A model generated the notes under the pieces. It ran no database searches and was not told the DNA's origin. It was given only the letters and a program-made list of their open reading frames with translations. The translations under genes were made by a program, and so were the position numbers. Source: Trebouxia sp. TZW2008 (Eukaryota; Chlorophyta; Trebouxiophyceae; Trebouxiales; Trebouxiaceae). Taken from it: a stretch of 64,000 nt of DNA. Every line of letters starts with the position of its first letter. Position 1 is the stretch's first letter. Positions 47,077 through 59,474 of the stretch are shown here, piece after piece. Where the stretch lies: contig BDIU01000103.1 in the NCBI GenBank assembly GCA_002118135.1, positions 1 through 64,000 of the forward strand, written 5' to 3'.

Positions 47077-50000
47077 TCAAGTAAGGTCAACATCGTAACG
47101 AGATGCATCCAGTGCTGCCTGGTAGTCTGCCTCTACAGTGCCAAGACGTGTCAGGAGAGCACGCGACTTAGCCTGCTCTTCCTTGAGCTGACCCTGCAAA
47201 CATCAAAACGAAGCTTCAGACTGGCATGCACAATGAGTTTCAAGAGCCGTGAGAAACTAAGCTCGTTTTATCAGCTTTGTTTCATCCCAACTGCAACACT
47301 TTGGCCTTGCGCTGTGCATGAGAAAACTTAGGATGTGCAGCTCTGGCATCAGAGCAATAGTGCTTATACTGTGAGCCAGGCATAGGAAAGGATGCTCATG
47401 TTCAGTCTCTGCATATGTTTGCCATTGGTTGAGCCAGATTGCTGCATAACCAGGACGGCAGATTGGAGCCGTACCTGAGCCTCAAGCGTCTCATACTGTG
47501 CTTGAGCAAGCTCCATCTTGGCAGCCACCAGGTTCTTGATGACATCGTCTGCATGCATCTTCAAAAGCTTGCCCTCTGACACAGCCAGTCTCTCAGCCAT
47601 CATGCCCTTTGCACGCCCTGCAAGCAGCCACACAAGCAGTTTCACTATCTAGACTGAAGAAGTGAGCCCCACAAGCAACCCATTGGGGAGGATCAGGTGA
47701 TTGTCCAGCTCATGGTCGTGTTTGTGAATACTGTAGCAGGGGATAAAGTCTAAACAGACAAGTGAGCAGCTTGCTGCTTGCTATGCAATTTGCAGCCATA
47801 GAAGTATCAGTCACTCAATGGCTTTGTGGTGTCAAGCAAACAGGCGAAGCATATGTTTGCAAGCCTGAAGACAATATGCAATGATACTTGCAATGCAGCT
47901 TATTCTCTACAACACAAGGTCCGCTGATAGCCCTGTGAAGTCAAGTGCAGAGGTGCGTCATGTGGCTGTCTGAGACCAAGAATCAAAATGCGCTTGGGGA
48001 TCTGAATTTCAGGCTAGGGCAAGCTGAAGTACATATGGCATGATGCTGACCTAGGCTCTCAACTTGGGCTTGCAGGCGCTCCATGCGGTGCAGGTCCTGC
48101 CTGCGGGACAGTCGGTCAGAGTCCCTCTGTCTCAGCAGCTGCCGGCACCTCTGCTGCAAGGCTTGCACATCAGTCTCCCTGCACAGCATATTAACTTTTC
48201 ACAGCTTTGATACCTGTAGCAGACCCTTTTGTATTTGCAGGTCAAATGCTTGCTTTTCAAGGCAAATCAGAATTGTTTAGAAGTCGTGGGGGACAATGCC
48301 GTTTGCAACTACAAGGACAAAGAACCATCGCCTTGGCAGATGCACTTGCAACATGTGTAGACACCCAGATTGGTGCAGATATGCAGCTCTGAGAGTTTAA
48401 GCGCGGGTTTGCCATGCAGCTTTGGCGGATGCCATACTGAATCATCAGTGACAGTAGTCGGCCTGCCAGCACAAGCTATTGAGCACTGGTGAGCATTGTC
48501 AGGACGAAAGCTGTGCAAATGCAGCGAGCAGCAGATGACATTGCACAAAGCGCGACATGCATCATCAGGCAGCTAAGACAACAGTGCAATAGCTCACTTC
48601 ATGACTGCCTCAAAGTCCTGATCTGAGGATTGTATCTGGTTGGTGGCTGACTGCAGGGCGGGGTCAGGCCGCCCATAGGGGCTCTCATTGGGGTCAGGCC
48701 TGTATCACAACACCACCATTGGTCCCAATGCCAGCAGTGCCCGTGATATGCACCTTTTTGCAGCAATTTCAATTCAGCATACATTTTGCATATTACAACA
48801 AATAGTAAAACCTTGATATGGAAGACCGGGACAACAGGGTTGAAATGTATGGAACTTATCGAGTGGTTATTGTGTGCAGCTATGGAGCTGATGCCGTCCC
48901 AGTATCTTGAGCAACACTGGATGTGCTTACACGGCTGAAAGATGCAGCAAGCCTGAAGCTGAGGCACTGTAAGCAGAGCAGCTTTCATGCTTCACGCTTC
49001 ACTGGTGCAGAGCTGTCCTGCACATCTGTGACATGGCAAATGTCTTCACTGGAATCGTGAGAGGCCTTTCTGAGCTTCACATTCATGTATGTGATCAGAG
49101 CAGCCGCTGCACATGCTAACCCAGCATTGTGCAGGGTTAAAGAGTGACGCAGAATTGTGACGCTTGAGCTTTCTCACATGCAGTCAATATGCTTGAACGG
49201 CTCAGCTACTGTTCTCAGCCACCAACTGTGCAACTAGCTGTAAAAGTGTGTGATCATCCAGCATGCAGGCTTCTGAAACGTGATTTCTGGCTGTTCCTGC
49301 CAAGGCAAAGCTTTGCGTTGAAGTTGCCTGGGTCACACATCAAACGGGCGTTGCCAGTGTATCACCTGGGAGGCTGCTTGATGCCAGCTGTGCGTCCACC
49401 ACCCCACCACCGCTTGGCGCCAGCCACTACACCCTTGGTCTCCTCGTCATCTGAGGACGCTAGTGTTGCCAAGCTCTGCATCAACACAGCAGGCAGTGTT
49501 GCTCAGTGCAGCACGATGCTTTGCATACAATGCAGGACATCATCTGATGATGCTAGTGTTGCCAGGCACTGCAACACAGCAAGCAGCATTGCTCAGCGCA
49601 GCAATCATGCTTTGCATACAGTACAGGACATCATCTGATGATGCTAGCGCTGCCAGGCACTGTAACATAGGAAGCAGCATTGCTCAGCGCAGCAATCATG
49701 CTTTGCATACAGTACAGGACATCATCTGATGATGCTAGTGCTGCCAGGCACTGCAACATAGGAAGCAGCATTGCTCAGCGCAGCAATCATGCTTTGCATA
49801 CAGTACAGGGCATCATCTGATGATGCTGGTGCTGCCAGGCACTGCAACTTTGGAAGCAGCATTGCTCAGCGCAGCAATCATGCTTTGCGTACAGTAAAGG
49901 ACATCATCTGATGATGCTAGCGTTGTCAGGCACTGCAACACAGCAAGCAGCATTGCTCAGCGCAGCAATCGTGCTTTGCATACAGTACAGGATGATGCTA

Positions 50001-53000
50001 GCATTGCAAGGCTCTGCAGCACAGCAGGCTACATTGCTCAGAGCAGCAAACGCGCTCTGCATACACTGTCAGGAACTACAACATCTGAGGACGCTAGTGT
50101 TGTCAAACTCAGCCTCAACACAGCAGGCAGCAATTCTGACCGCAGCGGGGAGGCAAGGAACATGGCAGAACTCTGCTCAAGGAACTGGATCTGCACTGAC
50201 TTGTGATGCAAGCCAATCGTCAGTACATGTCTACAGCTTTATACAAACAGCAACTTCTGGTGTGCAGATGCTGTTTAGGCAGCTTGCTGAACATGACTCG
50301 ATGCTCTATGGCCCTCAAAGAGACTAGGCCATCCAAGGGCAAGGATTTGACCTGAGCATGTGCAATCCCAGTATAGTATGGCAGATCTTACAGAGCAAGC
50401 GTGTATCACAGAGTAGCAGACCGACATGCATGTCAGTCGTGCCTGTGTTGTATTGGTAGCATATACATGCAACCACAGGCCCATCAATCAATCAATCAAT
50501 GAAATGTACAGTGCCGGGTTGGGAACCGGATGACTCATCAGACTTCCTGGCTTGTGAGGTGCTGCTTACCTCATGCAGGAGGTGATCACGTTCACGAGCC
50601 TGAGTGCCTGGAGAGCTGACAGCTTCATCCCCACTGGACCCTTCTGGAATGTCTACTGGCAGATTCAGAGGGCTGCTCTGGGTACGCCTGTGCCTGTTGC
50701 TGCTCCTGCACACGACACGCTTGGTTGCACAGCAGCTTGCAGCAACAGGAAAGTGCAGTGGCTGCATCAGCAGATCTGCATGATGAGCACGGCAGCAGAC
50801 AGACAGCACCAGCAGACCCAGTCAGAAGCACCACACGAGGCTGGTCAGACAAGGGGAAACATGCTGAAGAGAAAGATGGCTTGCCAGAGCATGACAACGA
50901 TATATATGTGTGAGTGAATGCTGACTTACTTTTTGGTTGTGCGCACTGGCAAGTCTGGCGTGACGTAGACATCCTCTGCCTCTGCAGCAAATTGATCTTG
51001 CTGACTGGCCTGAGACCCTAGTGAACCCTGCCTGCCAGACTGCAGCCCTACTGATCCTTGCCTGCCAGACTGCAAACTAGTAGAGCCCTGTCTACCAGAC
51101 TGCAGCCCAGCAGACCCCTGTCTGCCATTCTGAAGGGCAGCAGAGCCCTGTCTTCCAGCCTGAAGGGCACCTGAGCCCCTACTGCCAGCAGCTTGAAGGG
51201 CCCCTGATCCCTGTCTGCCTTTCGCTTCAAGGTCAGGCGTGGAGCCTGATCTGGGCATGGCGGCATCCTCAAAAGGGGACCTGAATGGCTGATGCTGGGG
51301 CTGCGGAGCTGTGGCTGCTGGTTGCAGATTAGCAGCAGTGGCAGAAGCGCTGCGCCTGTGTCCAGATGGTCCTGCAATGCCCATGTCATGTAAGCAGATG
51401 ACTGGAGTTGTTGATTGACACTCCCTGACTCAAAATCATAGGTCAGCAGATCTTACAGACCAATTGGTTTGCCAATCGGTCAAGATTGGCTGTGAGAAAT
51501 GAGTAACAATCATCGCAGCATTCAAGCATTATGACCAGCTTGTACACGACTGTTGAGCTGTGAAATGAGCTGACATCAGCTCTGCAGAAAGTTGACATGT
51601 CTGCAGCAACGTCTGGGCATGCATGCTGCAGTTTGCTGTTGTTGCTCGACAGCTGCAGATAGTCACTCGTCAGCATGCAGCAATAAAAGCTTCACACCTC
51701 TTTGCAGACTGTCTTGCTGATGCAGTGAAAGCGAAAGCTACTTGTTGCAGCCTGCATGAGCCACACTTGCTTGTTGAGACCAAAGTATGCTGCCAAGTCA
51801 GTTTGGATCCTGCTGGTCTGGATCCTGCTGTTTTGCAACATAAAACCAATCGCCGTACTCTGACTGCAAGGGCGCTTCTGAGTCGGGAGAAATTGATGTA
51901 AATGCAGGCCGTTTTGGGGACAGACGCAGTTGCTACATCAAGAATCCACTGTACCTTCATTGCTTTGTGCTGGAGGACCACTCCCCAATGGACCAGGCCC
52001 AAGCACTGCGGAATTGCGCCGCTGCTTGAAGGGAGAGTGGTTGCGGGAGGCAGGCTCTGAGATGGGGGTCCTCTGACGGCCATCATCATCAAAGCCATCC
52101 AAGTCCTGTTTTCGACAGCAAAAATTCATGAATTATCAGCTGATGTGCCTGTAGTGCGAATGCAGCCTTTTATATGCACTAAGCATGCAAAGCAGTTTGC
52201 TGAGTGAAGGCTCGCTTGCATTGCCACAGTAAGGCCTTTGAAAGTGGCTTGGGTCCCAGCTTTGACCAGGGGCATGAGCATAAGAGGGCGCTAGCTTTGT
52301 GAGATTCACGTTGCTATGCGCTTAATGCCAGCTGCTTCTTCAGACAGTCCAGAGCCCAAAGATGTACAGTCACCTGATCTACTGAGTCTCTGTCAAAGTC
52401 GCTAGGGTCCATAGACTGCTTGCCAAGAGAGGACATATAGCTCAGATCAGTCAAAGCATCCTGCTGTGGACTGGCATTCTGGATCCAGGTGGCTTTGATG
52501 TTCAGCCACACTGTTCCATAAGGCCTGCAATACAATTAATCAGCTAAGAGAGCGTGCGACACTACACAAGAGCAGTAGGTTCACATGGGCAGCATCAGGA
52601 CTTTGGCTCATACTTGTGTTGCGGTTGGAACAATTTATGTCTCACCAGCATGACCTTCGGCTCACAAACTTCTCCAAGCAGACTACAGAAACGCTGCGCA
52701 TGCTGACCAAGTAGTGCGTGACCAACAGTGTACATGTAGATCAAGTATGACTCTGATGTAGAGCTGTGGCCTGAGTTACGTGCATCTGCTGGCTTCAATC
52801 TGAGAGCGCAACACAAAAAAACACACTCACTTGAGCTGCACAGTGACATCTCTGCCAGCTTGCGGCTCAAGGGTGCAGTATTCTGTCAAGTTAATGGTGG
52901 CTTTGCCAAAAGTGCTGCGCTTGCCGCGAATGTCGCTTGACTTGACTGACTGGACCTTGAGAACATACTCCTTGGGCAAAATCTTGGTAGATTCCTTGGA

Positions 53001-53445
53001 CATTGTGGCCGTCTGCACACAAATCAATTGTCGCGCACAATGCTTGCCTCCCTTTGGCAACACAGGCAGGTACTCTGCTTTGCTCTGCTTGTGTATCTGT
53101 CACTTCTTCACCAGCTGACCAACAATAAGTCGCGAGAAGCTCACCAGCTTCAAGACTTGTTGCCAATGTGCTTGTCTTTGGGTGTCAACAGCTGCTGCAT
53201 CAGTGTACTGGACCTTTGAGCCTCGCTCCAGGACAAAGGAGACCTGGCTAACTTGTGTGGGTACATCCGCTGCGACAACACGCACGCGTCGCTTACAGCT
53301 TGACAATGTGACACATAAGGCTGTGAACAGCGCCAGGATTGATGTTTAGCCCAGTCGTACCAACAGAGTATGGGATGATGTCAAAAGTGAACGTCAGACT
53401 TTGCCTGCCGAGTGCCTTCTGCTTGTATTGCGAGAAGCGTCCCAT
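47077..53445 (-). CDS. NT-C2 (EEIG1/EHBP1-type) domain protein with coiled-coil tail
   Basis: Exons: 53445-53361, 53320-53145, 53012-52831, 52524-52374, 52105-51955, 51371-50930, 50705-50570, at least one unresolved, then 48699-48598, 48178-48051, 47617-47475 and 47193-47077. The start MGRFSQYKQKALGRQSLTFT leads into an N-terminal C2 domain (about residues 15-170: VSFVLERGSKVQYTD, PKEYVLKVQS, RSTFGKATINLTEYCTLEPQ, PYGTVWLNIKATW). Such domains lie at the N terminus of plant and animal proteins that link membranes to actin or organelle movement. A Ser-rich middle has seven GRQGS-type repeats and RRNS/RRTQS sites. The tail is coiled coil (ETDVQALQQRCRQLLRQRDS ... QLKEEQAKSRALLTRLGTVE). Intron 1 would be only 40 bases. 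The intron between 50570 and 48699 carries a 91-base array and must hide an exon, since phases do not match across it. Confidence 0.8.
49440..50150. repeat. ~91-bp tandem array, about eight copies
   Basis: 'acatcatctgatgatgctagtg' recurs near 49536, 49628, 49718, 49808 and 49900, with variant ends at 49446, 49985 and 50078, a period of about 91 bases. Interior copies are nearly identical. It lies in an intron of the NT-C2 gene. Because 91 is not a multiple of three, open frames through it are accidental. Confidence 0.92.
50483..50500. repeat. (TCAA)n microsatellite
   Basis: Four TCAA units in an intron of the NT-C2 gene. Confidence 0.9.
51005..51225 (-). repeat. Coding minisatellite giving GRQGS-LQS repeats
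   Basis: Units of 33-36 bases encode GRQGSxxLQS/A about seven times in the exon 51371-50930. The frame is kept throughout. Each unit has an Arg-x-x-Ser motif of the basophilic kinase type. Confidence 0.9.
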
Positions 53446-53901
53446 GCTGCAGCTCGTCAAAGCTTCACGAGGACGTCAGGCGCATGCCACCTTTACAGCC
53501 AAGGCTGTCGGTCTCGCGTGTATGGCCAGGTGAAGCAAACGATCTAGCCGAAAGTCGACACGAACAGCAGATTATAGCCCGAATGCTGGACTCGTGGTGT
53601 CAAATAATGCAGAAGGACGCCGAGTCGTGTTGTGGAGGCAACGCTCTTGAACGTACGTCATGTGACGCTCAAGTTCAAGTGATCAGCATGCAATGACTGA
53701 CAAGCGTCGCGACGTTTGATCTCCGGTATTGTTCGAAGCTACCTAGCAGACGCCAGAGGGGCAGTAGCTTTGCAAAAGCCCTAATCACCGCCCTAGATTG
53801 CAGCAAGCTTTACGCAACTGACAGGTGGCGGCCACGTGCTTCAGCTGATACCTGCACGCTGTGATCGTGCGCTCTGACGCTTGTAGGAGTTTCTGATCAC
53901 G
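53446..53901. promoter_or_regulatory. Putative bidirectional promoter, NT-C2 gene / RING-TPR gene
   Basis: 456 bases between divergent start codons with clearly raised CpG density across 53420-53920. No specific element recognised. Confidence 0.5.
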
Positions 53902-56250
53902 ATGGCAAAGCCCACATCAGACATGCGATGCCCACTTGAGCATCAGGCAGGCGAGAGGTCAGCGTCTGCAGCCGCAGGCAAATGCCCTTTCAACCATGGT
54001 CAGGTTTCAGCTGAAAAGTCTTCTCAGGCAGAGAATGGACAGGTCCCGCCTGCAGCACAACCGTCTTCAGCAGCGCACGCAGCTTTAAATGGATGTCCAA
54101 TGGGGTATACGGCCTCTGAACCCGTACAGCAGCCCCAAGATCGGGCTGCATGCCCCATGGGACACGGAACACAGAACGGAACAGCAAGCCAAGGCAGCGA
54201 GGCAGCACCTGCTCAATGCCCTATGGGCTTTACAGCTGCAGACGGTCCCAGAATGACAGCGTTTCATTGTGTTATATGCAAGTCCCTGCTATATGACTGC
54301 GTACAGCTTAGCTGTGCCTGCAAATACTGCAGACACTGTGTGGCAAATTTTCGTGATTGCCCTCTTTGTGGTGCGGATATAACCAGCAGGACACCTGACA
54401 CTGAGCTGCAAGGTACCTCTCATACCCCTGGCATGCTCTCTACTGTGACTATTTTGACATGCAGTGCAATCATGTGTCACTTCATTTCTTCTCATGCTTG
54501 CTGCAGGAATGGTCGATAAATATATAGATGCACATGCTGGCACTCAGAACCTGTTTGACATGGGAAAGTCATACAGTGATGTCAAGGTGAGCACTCACAA
54601 TTACTGCCTCTTTCTAATGAAGCTTGCGTCAACGCATCACGTGTGGTGCACGCACGCAGCATGTCTAGGGTATCATAACTTCAATCTGTCATCTATCGTA
54701 GGTGGAAGAAGCCACTAGCAAGAGCAAGAGTGCTTTCTTGCTGCAGCTGGCTGTCAGATCTGCATCTGGCGGCAATCATCCTGCAGCCATACATCGGTGA
54801 GCCTGCCTGCAAGCTCTAATGTTTGCCCTAACCTTGCATCTTCATGCTGCTTAGCGTCAATCCTGTCACTCACATTGCGTAGGACATGACACAATGTTGA
54901 GATTGTGCTTGCAATACGTCAAGCATATGTGTCATTGTCAGTGCAGTGCTTGCTTGCATTTATAGAAGAGAAACCTCATCCACATGGCTGTGCACTGTGG
55001 GTCAGGGTCCTCTGGAATTGGTACATGCCAGCAACCCTGGATTGTAGCGCTGGCTCATGCCTTCAGTGCTTTTGACTGAGGGTGCACTGCGCTGTATTGC
55101 AGGCTGCAACTGTGCAAAGCAGAGCTGCTCAAGCAGCTCATAGATGAGGGTCACACTTGCTCACTCTGCAGCCAGCTAGGCGCAGTGTGTGGCTCACAAG
55201 GGGATTGTTATCGGCACTTGAATCAGCCACAAGAAGCAAAAGCGTGTTATGAGGAGAGCGTGCAGCACCTGAAGGCATGTGACAGGGATGATGCTGAGGT
55301 CAGTTACTGCTTCTTGCGGGGCGCTCTGTGAATGTGATCAAATGGAGGCTTTCTGGAAGTAGATGTCAGCTTGCCCTCTGTCGCTCAGGGGAGCAGATGT
55401 GCTTTCAAAGCCTCTTTTGGTCATCTTGCATGCAAGGTTTTTGCAGCATCTCTGCACGCATCAAGTAGCATGGCCAAGCTTGCAAGGCACTCTGCAGGTA
55501 CAGCATCTACTGTGGACCAAGCCCTGTGCAACACAAGATAGACTGACAGCTTGTCCTGCTTTGCTTGTTTTGATGTGATCTGTTGTTCATGCAGATTGGG
55601 CATGCCTTGTCTGTATCGTACAACAAGCTGGGCGATCTGGAGTACGGTTTTGGTCATGTGGAAGCTGCTGTGGAATGGTACCAAAAGGGCCTAGCTATAA
55701 GAGAGAGAGCTTTGCAAGACAGCTCGCAAGCTGGTCCCAGCGAACAGCTTGATGTTGCTGTGTCCACTATCAAGGTTGCAGACGCCCGTCAGGTATATAT
55801 ATGGTCATTCACGCTGTCATATATGTTGTCATATACACTTTTGGTTATGAGGACACTTTGTCATATATGCTATCATATCTACATGTGAACTGTGTCATGT
55901 ATATACATCACTGCTATCTCATGCTTTGAGATTGTGCATTTGGTGCTGACAAAGGGGCCAACATTTCTGCATTGTTCACATTCCACGCACACCCTGTTCC
56001 GACATTCGCATTGTCACAGGCACAGAGTCGGACTGCAGTGCTGTGTACAGCCCTGGGCTTGGCTGCTCTATTATCAAAATGAGTTGTGTGCTGCACACAG
56101 GCATTGGGGCGTGATCATGAAGCACAGGCATCTTTCACCAAAGCGCTGCAGCTTGTCCAGCATGTGCAGAGTGGCAGTCAACAAGATGCAGCTGTACAGA
56201 GCAAGTGTAAAGGGCTGCTCAGCTTTCTGCAAACCAGGCAGCTCAAGTGA
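53902..56250 (+). CDS. RING-like zinc-binding plus TPR protein with CP-motif repeats
   Basis: Six exons in phase: 53902-54412, 54507-54586, 54702-54796, 55103-55298, 55595-55792 and 56101-56250, 409 residues. The N-terminal ~115 residues carry five Cys-Pro motifs at irregular spacing: MRCPLEH, KCPFNHG, GCPMGYTA, ACPMGHG and QCPMGFTA. Next is a RING-like finger, FHCVICKSLLYDCVQ then SCACKYCRHCVANFRDCPLC, in which Cys takes the position of the usual His, so up to eight Cys could bind two zincs. The rest is helical TPR (YRHLNQPQEAKACYEESVQH, YGFGHVEAAVEWYQKGLAIR, HEAQASFTKALQLVQHV). Plants have proteins of the same RING-then-TPR layout without a well-defined role. E3 ligase activity is possible but unproven. 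Confidence 0.88.
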
Positions 56251-56806
56251 TGATTGCCAATCTGAAGCTGAATAACACAGTTGCTGCTCCACCACAACCT
56301 CATTGAAATGTTTTGCGTGCAGTCAGCTCTTGCTCGTCAAGCCTCTACACAGACATGCAGCAAACATCTTGCATTCCTTTTGCCACTTGCAAAACGCTTC
56401 GCGAAGAGATTGAATGACGATTTTGGTTTGTTGGAAAATTCCCATAGAGTGCAAGCTCAATGCCTGATGGCACCGCCAAATCAGTTCGGTTCAGCTGTGC
56501 ATGTGCTGCCAACGTAGGTGTTGATGCTGCCGAAAGCACTCTACAAAATTGCCAATACATCGGATGTTGCGCGAGACAATGTTTGATGCAGGACCATTGC
56601 TCAGCAAGCAAGCTGTTGCAGTTGTGAGAGACATTAGAGAGAATAATTTTACATGCTTTAGCCAGCCAACAAGGCTGATCACATGTGCCACACTGTGGCA
56701 ATGACTATATGTCCATGAAATGTGCTTAGCTGTGCTAAGCAGATTAGGCAAATTAGTCAATATTAGTGTCATCCATGCTCACTTGTGCTCAAACCAGCGA
56801 CTTCGG

Positions 56807-58778
56807 ATGCGCTGTGTAACGAGTGTGTCGCTGACAAGTCAGTCCCATCGATCAGCGTTCGGTGGCAGTTTCTGCGCATCTACTGGTGCAATCCGTGTGT
56901 TGAAACACCCTGCGCAACGCTTGCAGCCGATCTCTGCAAACCCGGAGAGCTCTAGCGCTACAGCCATGGCTCGCAAGCTACGCATTCTTGCTTTGCACAG
57001 CTTTCGAACAAGTGGCAAGACTTTCGCCTTACAGGTGAGCGGCGTACGCTGTTCACACTTTGTAACTCTTGCATATCCTTCGTCAAGCACAAACCTGGAC
57101 AACGAAGCGAGCTGAGAGGTGCAAATGATGTTATTGCAGATGAATCGTGCTGGTCTCGACAAGGCATTGCAAGACCTAATTGACATTGTAAGTCTGCGCT
57201 ACATCCACTCGTATGCAATAGTAGTTCTGCCACCTCAAGGTTGAGCTCTTTTGCTGGCTTAGGTCTATGTAAACGCTCCAAACGAAGCAAGTGGTCCCAT
57301 TCCTGAAGATGTCAAGCCGTACTTTGATGGTCCGTACTTTGAGTGGTGGAATGCTGAAAAGGTAAATGCCCTTGGGCACAATACAGTAGTTCGCTTAAGC
57401 TTGAGACCGGTATGTGAGTTTGTTGAGATGTATGACCTTGGACTTGCAGGATGAAGAGCGTGACAGGGTGACTTACCGGGGTTGGGACACATCCAAGCAA
57501 TTCTTGGAACAAGTTGTGAAGGAGCAAGGTCCATTTGATGGCGTCATGGGCTTCTCACAGGTAGCCATACAGTCAGCATTGATGCTGCTCCCAGATAGCA
57601 CAAAATTCAGTATTGACACTAAGCATCTGGAATCAAGCAGCTCTTCAGCCTTGCGTGTCATGGCGGTGCGCGCTATTGAGTGGTGGTTTTCCAGTCTATT
57701 TCTGCCAGACTCTTTCTTCTGACGCATGTGGACCATATTTTGCGTTGTGTGGACGCTCTCGTAGATAAGAACTCACGTGTGCTCATTGCAGGCATGTGAT
57801 TGCTGTGCTTGTTTACTGGGTCATCGCAATATCCTGTGGTGTTGCAGGGTGGCGCTTGTGCATCTACAGTTGCAGCTCTACAGCGGCTGGGAAATATGCT
57901 GCAGGCAAGTTCATATCTGGCTTGTTTTTGTTGAAGAGACATCCTCCATGAGAACAGACATACATGTACACAGTTGCGTGTCCAAACTGGATCACGCCGG
58001 TGCTCATGACAATCAGTGTTCGGCGTTTTTTGATCTTGTGAGCATTTGCTCTGCAGGATGCCCCTCCGCTCAAATTTGCCATTTTCTTTGCTGGAGCGCT
58101 CATCAGGGATCGCAATCTTGCTTTTATCTACAAGGAGAAGGTCACACTGCCATCACTGCACATCATTGGCGACAGGGATTATGTCAAAGAGGTACGCCTC
58201 AGGCTGCCATTTTGGTTGTTCAGCAGCATTACACCACAATCTGTTCCAGACAATAAGGGTCAAAGCTTAAGACGCTGCCATTTTCTGCTTGAGCATGGGT
58301 ATATTGCTGAAACACACACATTGCTGAAACACGCAATGATGGCTTTTGCAGTGGTCTGAGTTCCAGCTGACAAAATGGCAGGATCCTATACTGATCAGGC
58401 ATCCAAGAGGTACATGTCCACCAATAGCATTCAAGGTGCTTGTGCATCAGTTGAAAGGGCGTATATTGTGACAGGTTGCAAAGCACTGACTCAGCCAGTC
58501 TTGGCTTGATTCATTGTAGGCATAGCCAGTGTTGTTGCAGCTCTTTGTGTATTGAGCAATTTTCCCTGTGCTCTGGCCATTACTCAACAGGCACCTTGCT
58601 TGTTCTGCCTTGCACAGCCATTTGATATGACATGTACAAAGGGCGAGGTAGTTTGCTTCTGTGATGTGCAGGGCATGTCATTCCAAAGCTAGAGGGTGAA
58701 AAGTTGCAAGTGATGAGGCAATTTCTGGAAGCTCAGCAATTACAAATACAGGCCAGGCATGACAGCAGCAAGTTGTAG
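56807..58778 (+). CDS. FSH1/OVCA2-type serine hydrolase, possibly plastid-targeted
   Basis: Eight exons: 56807-57034, 57140-57187, 57263-57361, 57450-57560, 57848-57904, 58057-58191, 58352-58409 and 58672-58778. The core starts at MARKLRILALHSFRTSGKTF (ATG 56966), 227 residues, close to yeast Fsh1. The in-frame ATG at 56807 adds 53 Ser/Arg/Ala-rich residues resembling a transit peptide. The alpha/beta-hydrolase triad is visible: Ser in GFSQGGA (split by an intron), Asp in GDRDYV and His in RGHVIPKLEG. YFDGPYFEWWNAEK and YRGWDTS are also family-typical. Physiological substrate unknown; relatives are esterases. Intron 5 starts with GC (CTGCAG|GCAAGT). It lies head-to-tail with the RING-TPR gene. 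Confidence 0.92.
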
Positions 58779-59474
58779 CACTGCAGCCAGTGTACAAGCA
58801 GTTGCGTGTCCGTTTTGACAGGTTGAGTTGCTACTGAGGTTCATCTGGTTACCAAGGGCAACAAGTTGCCAGTCATTAGCCGCACAGCCAAGCACAGTAG
58901 CTCACAAAGTGTCTGTGAAGCTCCATAGGAAGCTACTATAGCATGCTATGAAGCTTAATAATAGTTGAAAGGCAGTCGAGGATTCAGCTTCACAGGCCAA
59001 TCCAGTGACTGTGTGTTTGACAATGGAAAGTCTACAGGCACTACAGCAGCTTGCTGCTTTGGTCATCATGTGCACCATTCAATATGATTATTTAGCGGCT
59101 TTCAGCACAGTCAGTGCTTTTAATGTTGACCAAAAGCTGAAGAATTTGTCTGGACCAACATTCAGGAGGTCAAGTCTTTCTGTTTGTGATGTCAGCCAAC
59201 AACAGTTTCTGCAGGTTGGACGTGCTCAAGGTCTTCAAGACAGGCACTGTCACTGGACTAGCTACATGCAGGTGGGTGATAAGTATAGGTTATACCCTCG
59301 CTTCCAAAAATGTCTCCCGCACACGCGAGCTTACGGAGCGCGTGAGAGCGCGAAGCGCCCGAAAGCAGCGAAGTAAGCTCAAGGTGGCCTCGCTAACCCA
59401 GAGCTGCACTTCGAGCTCGGGCAGGCGATGCGTAGGCTGTGTGCCTAAGCCAGCGTCAACAACGCCTGAGCAGG
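58779..59474. other. Spacer and CpG-dense promoter region before MRS2
   Basis: No exon supported in 58779-59300. From about 59300 to the ATG at 59475 CpG density rises sharply, as at other gene starts here. The plus-strand open frames in this part show no family resemblance. Confidence 0.45.

Noticed and set aside
49440..50150. 91-base array as a possible repeat protein (plus-strand frames to 149 codons)
   Set aside because: The period is not a multiple of three, the frame shifts each unit, and splice-supported exons of a minus-strand gene flank it.
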